Below, in pieces: positions 7,574 to 9,061 of a stretch of 9,061 nt of DNA. The notes beneath the pieces were generated by a model that saw only the letters and a program-made list of their open reading frames with translations, did not search any database and had not been told where the DNA came from. Location: NCBI GenBank assembly GCA_031285115.1, contig JAITWU010000188.1:1-9061 (forward strand), given 5' to 3'. Position numbers and translations under genes: made by a program. Source of the DNA: Azonexus sp. GTDB taxonomy: Bacteria; Pseudomonadota; Gammaproteobacteria; Burkholderiales; Rhodocyclaceae. Position 1 is the stretch's first letter, and every line of letters begins with the position of its first letter.

Positions 7574-9061
7574 TCAGCGCCCGGCCTCGCGCAGCCATTG
7601 ATTGAACAGGCGGCGGGCGGCGTCGATGACTTCACCGGCGGTCAGGCCAACCGGCCCGACGCCGCTGGCGACCAGATGGTCAGCCGCCGCCCCGTGCAGG
7701 TGGACGCCAGCCAGAAGCGCCGGAACGCCCGGCCAGCCCTGGCCGAGCAGGGCGAGGATCAGGCCGCTCAAAACATCGCCCATGCCAGCGGTAGCCATGC
7801 CGGGATTGCCGGTGGTGTTGATCCACCACTGACCATCACAGGCCGCGACCACGGTGCCGCAACCTTTGAGGGCGACATGGCTGCGATAGCGGCTGGCCAG
7901 TTCGCGGGCGGCTTCCAGTCGGTTGGCCTGGATTTCGGCGCTGGAGACTTCGAGCAGACGCCCGGCTTCCGCCGGATGCGGGGTCAGAATGGCTGGCGTC
8001 CGGCGGCTGGTCAGCGCCTGTTGCAGGCTTTTTTCGCTGGCGACCAGATTGAGGGCGTCGGCGTCGAGCAGGAGTGGCAGGTCGAGGGCGAGAGCGGTTT
8101 CCATGAGTTCGGAGGCTTCTACCGAAATCCCCAGACCGGGGCCGCACGCCAGCGCCCCCAGCGGCGCTTGCAGCAGTGTTTGCGGGCGGCGCAGCAGGAG
8201 TTCCGGTTGTTGCGGGTCGAAACTGCGCGCCTCGGCGTCGAGCGGCCCGGCATAGACTAATCCAGCGCCGAGTTTGAGCGCGGCGCGGGCGGCCAGAAAA
8301 AGGGCGCCGACCATCGTTGGCGCGCCGCCGATGACGCCGACGCTGCCGAAACTGCCTTTATGGGTATTGCGGCGGCGCGGCGCGAGGCAGTCGGCAAAGG
8401 CGGCCAGGCTGAGGCGGCGGCCAGCGGGCGGCAGTTCGGCGGGCGGGTCGAGATCGAGCCGGTCGATGCGGATTTGTCCGCAATGATCGGGGCCGTCGGC
8501 GGTCAGCAAACCGGGTTTGCCAGCGATGAAAGTCAGCGTGTGGGTGGCGCGGACGGCGCTGCCCTGCACGCTGCCCAACAGCGCGCCGCGTTCGGCGTCG
8601 AGACCCGATGGGCAATCGAGCGCCAGTACCGGGCAACGCTCACGCCCGGCGATCTGGTTGATGGCCGCGATCAGCGCCGCATAACGGCCCGTCGGCGGGC
8701 GGGCGAGGCCAATGCCGAAGAGGCCGTCGATAATCAGCGACCAGGGGCCTTGCGCCGGAATTTCATCGACCACGCTGCCGCCAGCGGCGGCGAAGTCGCG
8801 CCATGCGGCGGCGGCATCGACCGGCAGGCGGCTCGCGTCGCCCGCGAAAACGACGGTGACAGCGAAGAAACGCTGGCGCAGCAGACGGGCGGCGACCAGG
8901 GCGTCGCCGCCGTTGTTGCCGGGGCCGACAATGACCAGGATCGAGCCGTTGCCGGTCGCCAGTTCCTCCGCCCATTCCGCCGCCGCCCGCCCGGCGCGTT
9001 GCATCAGCCTGTCGCTGGCGTGGCGGCTTTCCAGCGTCCGCAGGGCCGGGGCGAGATACAG
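7574..9061 (-). CDS. nnr: Bifunctional NAD(P)H-hydrate epimerase / ADP-dependent NAD(P)H-hydrate dehydratase (5' end outside window)
   Basis: Repairs hydrated NADH/NADPH (NADHX, NADPHX): the N-terminal YjeF_N domain epimerises the R and S forms, and the C-terminal ribokinase-fold domain dehydrates the S form using ADP or ATP. The frame is open to the right edge. Codons upstream of the internal ATG at 9004 read LYLAPALRTLESRHASDRL, matching the usual Nnr N-terminus, so only a few codons are probably missing; about 495 residues are visible against 515 in E. coli. Epimerase motifs: VGPGNNGGDALVAAR (near 8885-8930), DGLFGIGLARP, ALDCPSGLDAERG. Dehydratase motifs: THKGSFGSVGVIGG (starting near 8365), ACGPGLG, LLDADALN, ILTPHPAEAGRLL, VALKG, and the catalytic AGMGDVLSG (7763-7789; Met at the third position also occurs in E. 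coli). Both halves look intact. nadC follows on the same strand. Confidence 0.96.
   Translation of the reverse strand: MYLAPALRTLESRHASDRLMQRAGRAAAEWAEELATGNGSILVIVGPGNNGGDALVAARLLRQRFFAVTVVFAGDASRLPVDAAAAWRDFAAAGGSVVDEIPAQGPWSLIIDGLFGIGLARPPTGRYAALIAAINQIAGRERCPVLALDCPSGLDAERGALLGSVQGSAVRATHTLTFIAGKPGLLTADGPDHCGQIRIDRLDLDPPAELPPAGRRLSLAAFADCLAPRRRNTHKGSFGSVGVIGGAPTMVGALFLAARAALKLGAGLVYAGPLDAEARSFDPQQPELLLRRPQTLLQAPLGALACGPGLGISVEASELMETALALDLPLLLDADALNLVASEKSLQQALTSRRTPAILTPHPAEAGRLLEVSSAEIQANRLEAARELASRYRSHVALKGCGTVVAACDGQWWINTTGNPGMATAGMGDVLSGLILALLGQGWPGVPALLAGVHLHGAAADHLVASGVGPVGLTAGEVIDAARRLFNQWLREAGR

Noticed and set aside
7519..7635. A longer nadC starting at the upstream ATG (7635)
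   Set aside because: The extra residues overlap the 3' end of nnr and look unlike NadC N-termini; MTIDFP at 7518 gives the expected length.
7427..8260. A 277-codon plus-strand open frame spanning the nadC/nnr junction
   Set aside because: Antisense to nadC and nnr, both strongly supported; no ribosome-binding context and no recognisable domain.
1..9061. A defence system, mobile element or biosynthetic cluster
   Set aside because: Both strands were read for transposase, integrase, toxin-antitoxin, nuclease or CRISPR signatures and none was seen. All six genes belong to known housekeeping or signalling families.

Overview
The window is a compact, GC-rich (roughly two thirds G+C by eye) stretch of bacterial chromosome. 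It has six protein genes in two convergent blocks and no intergenic gap longer than about 55 bases. Protein motifs, codon use and gene content fit a betaproteobacterium. My best guess from memory is the Rhodocyclales (Azoarcus/Dechloromonas-like), but this is inference from style, not from a marker gene. I see no tRNA, rRNA, CRISPR array, insertion sequence or phage gene.

Left block, plus strand (1-6610): the 3' part of alr (alanine racemase), radA (DNA repair ATPase), a membrane-anchored GGDEF-EAL cyclic-di-GMP enzyme, and a ten-helix YbbP-type FtsX-like permease. The genes are tightly packed. alr and radA share one base (TGATG), radA and the GGDEF-EAL gene are 24 bases apart, and the GGDEF-EAL gene and the permease overlap by four bases (ATGA). 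This looks like one transcription unit, with any promoter upstream of the window.

Right block, minus strand (6655-9061): nnr, the bifunctional NAD(P)HX epimerase/dehydratase, runs in from the right edge with only its first few codons likely missing. It is followed by nadC (quinolinate phosphoribosyltransferase). One enzyme builds the NAD precursor and the other repairs damaged NAD(P)H, so the pair is a small NAD-homeostasis module. A -10-like TACAAT in the 55-base spacer may give nadC its own promoter. The two blocks converge on a 44-base gap with a 17-base AT-rich palindrome.

Most of this is ordinary housekeeping DNA. The points worth a second look are: a Gly/Pro-rich, hairpin-forming stretch at the left edge that does not resemble alanine racemase though it is in frame with it; a 12-bp tandem repeat forming the C-terminal tail of the GGDEF-EAL protein and ending exactly in the next gene's start codon; the degenerate last loop of the EAL domain; and an FtsX-like permease with no ATPase partner nearby, translationally coupled to a cyclic-di-GMP gene.
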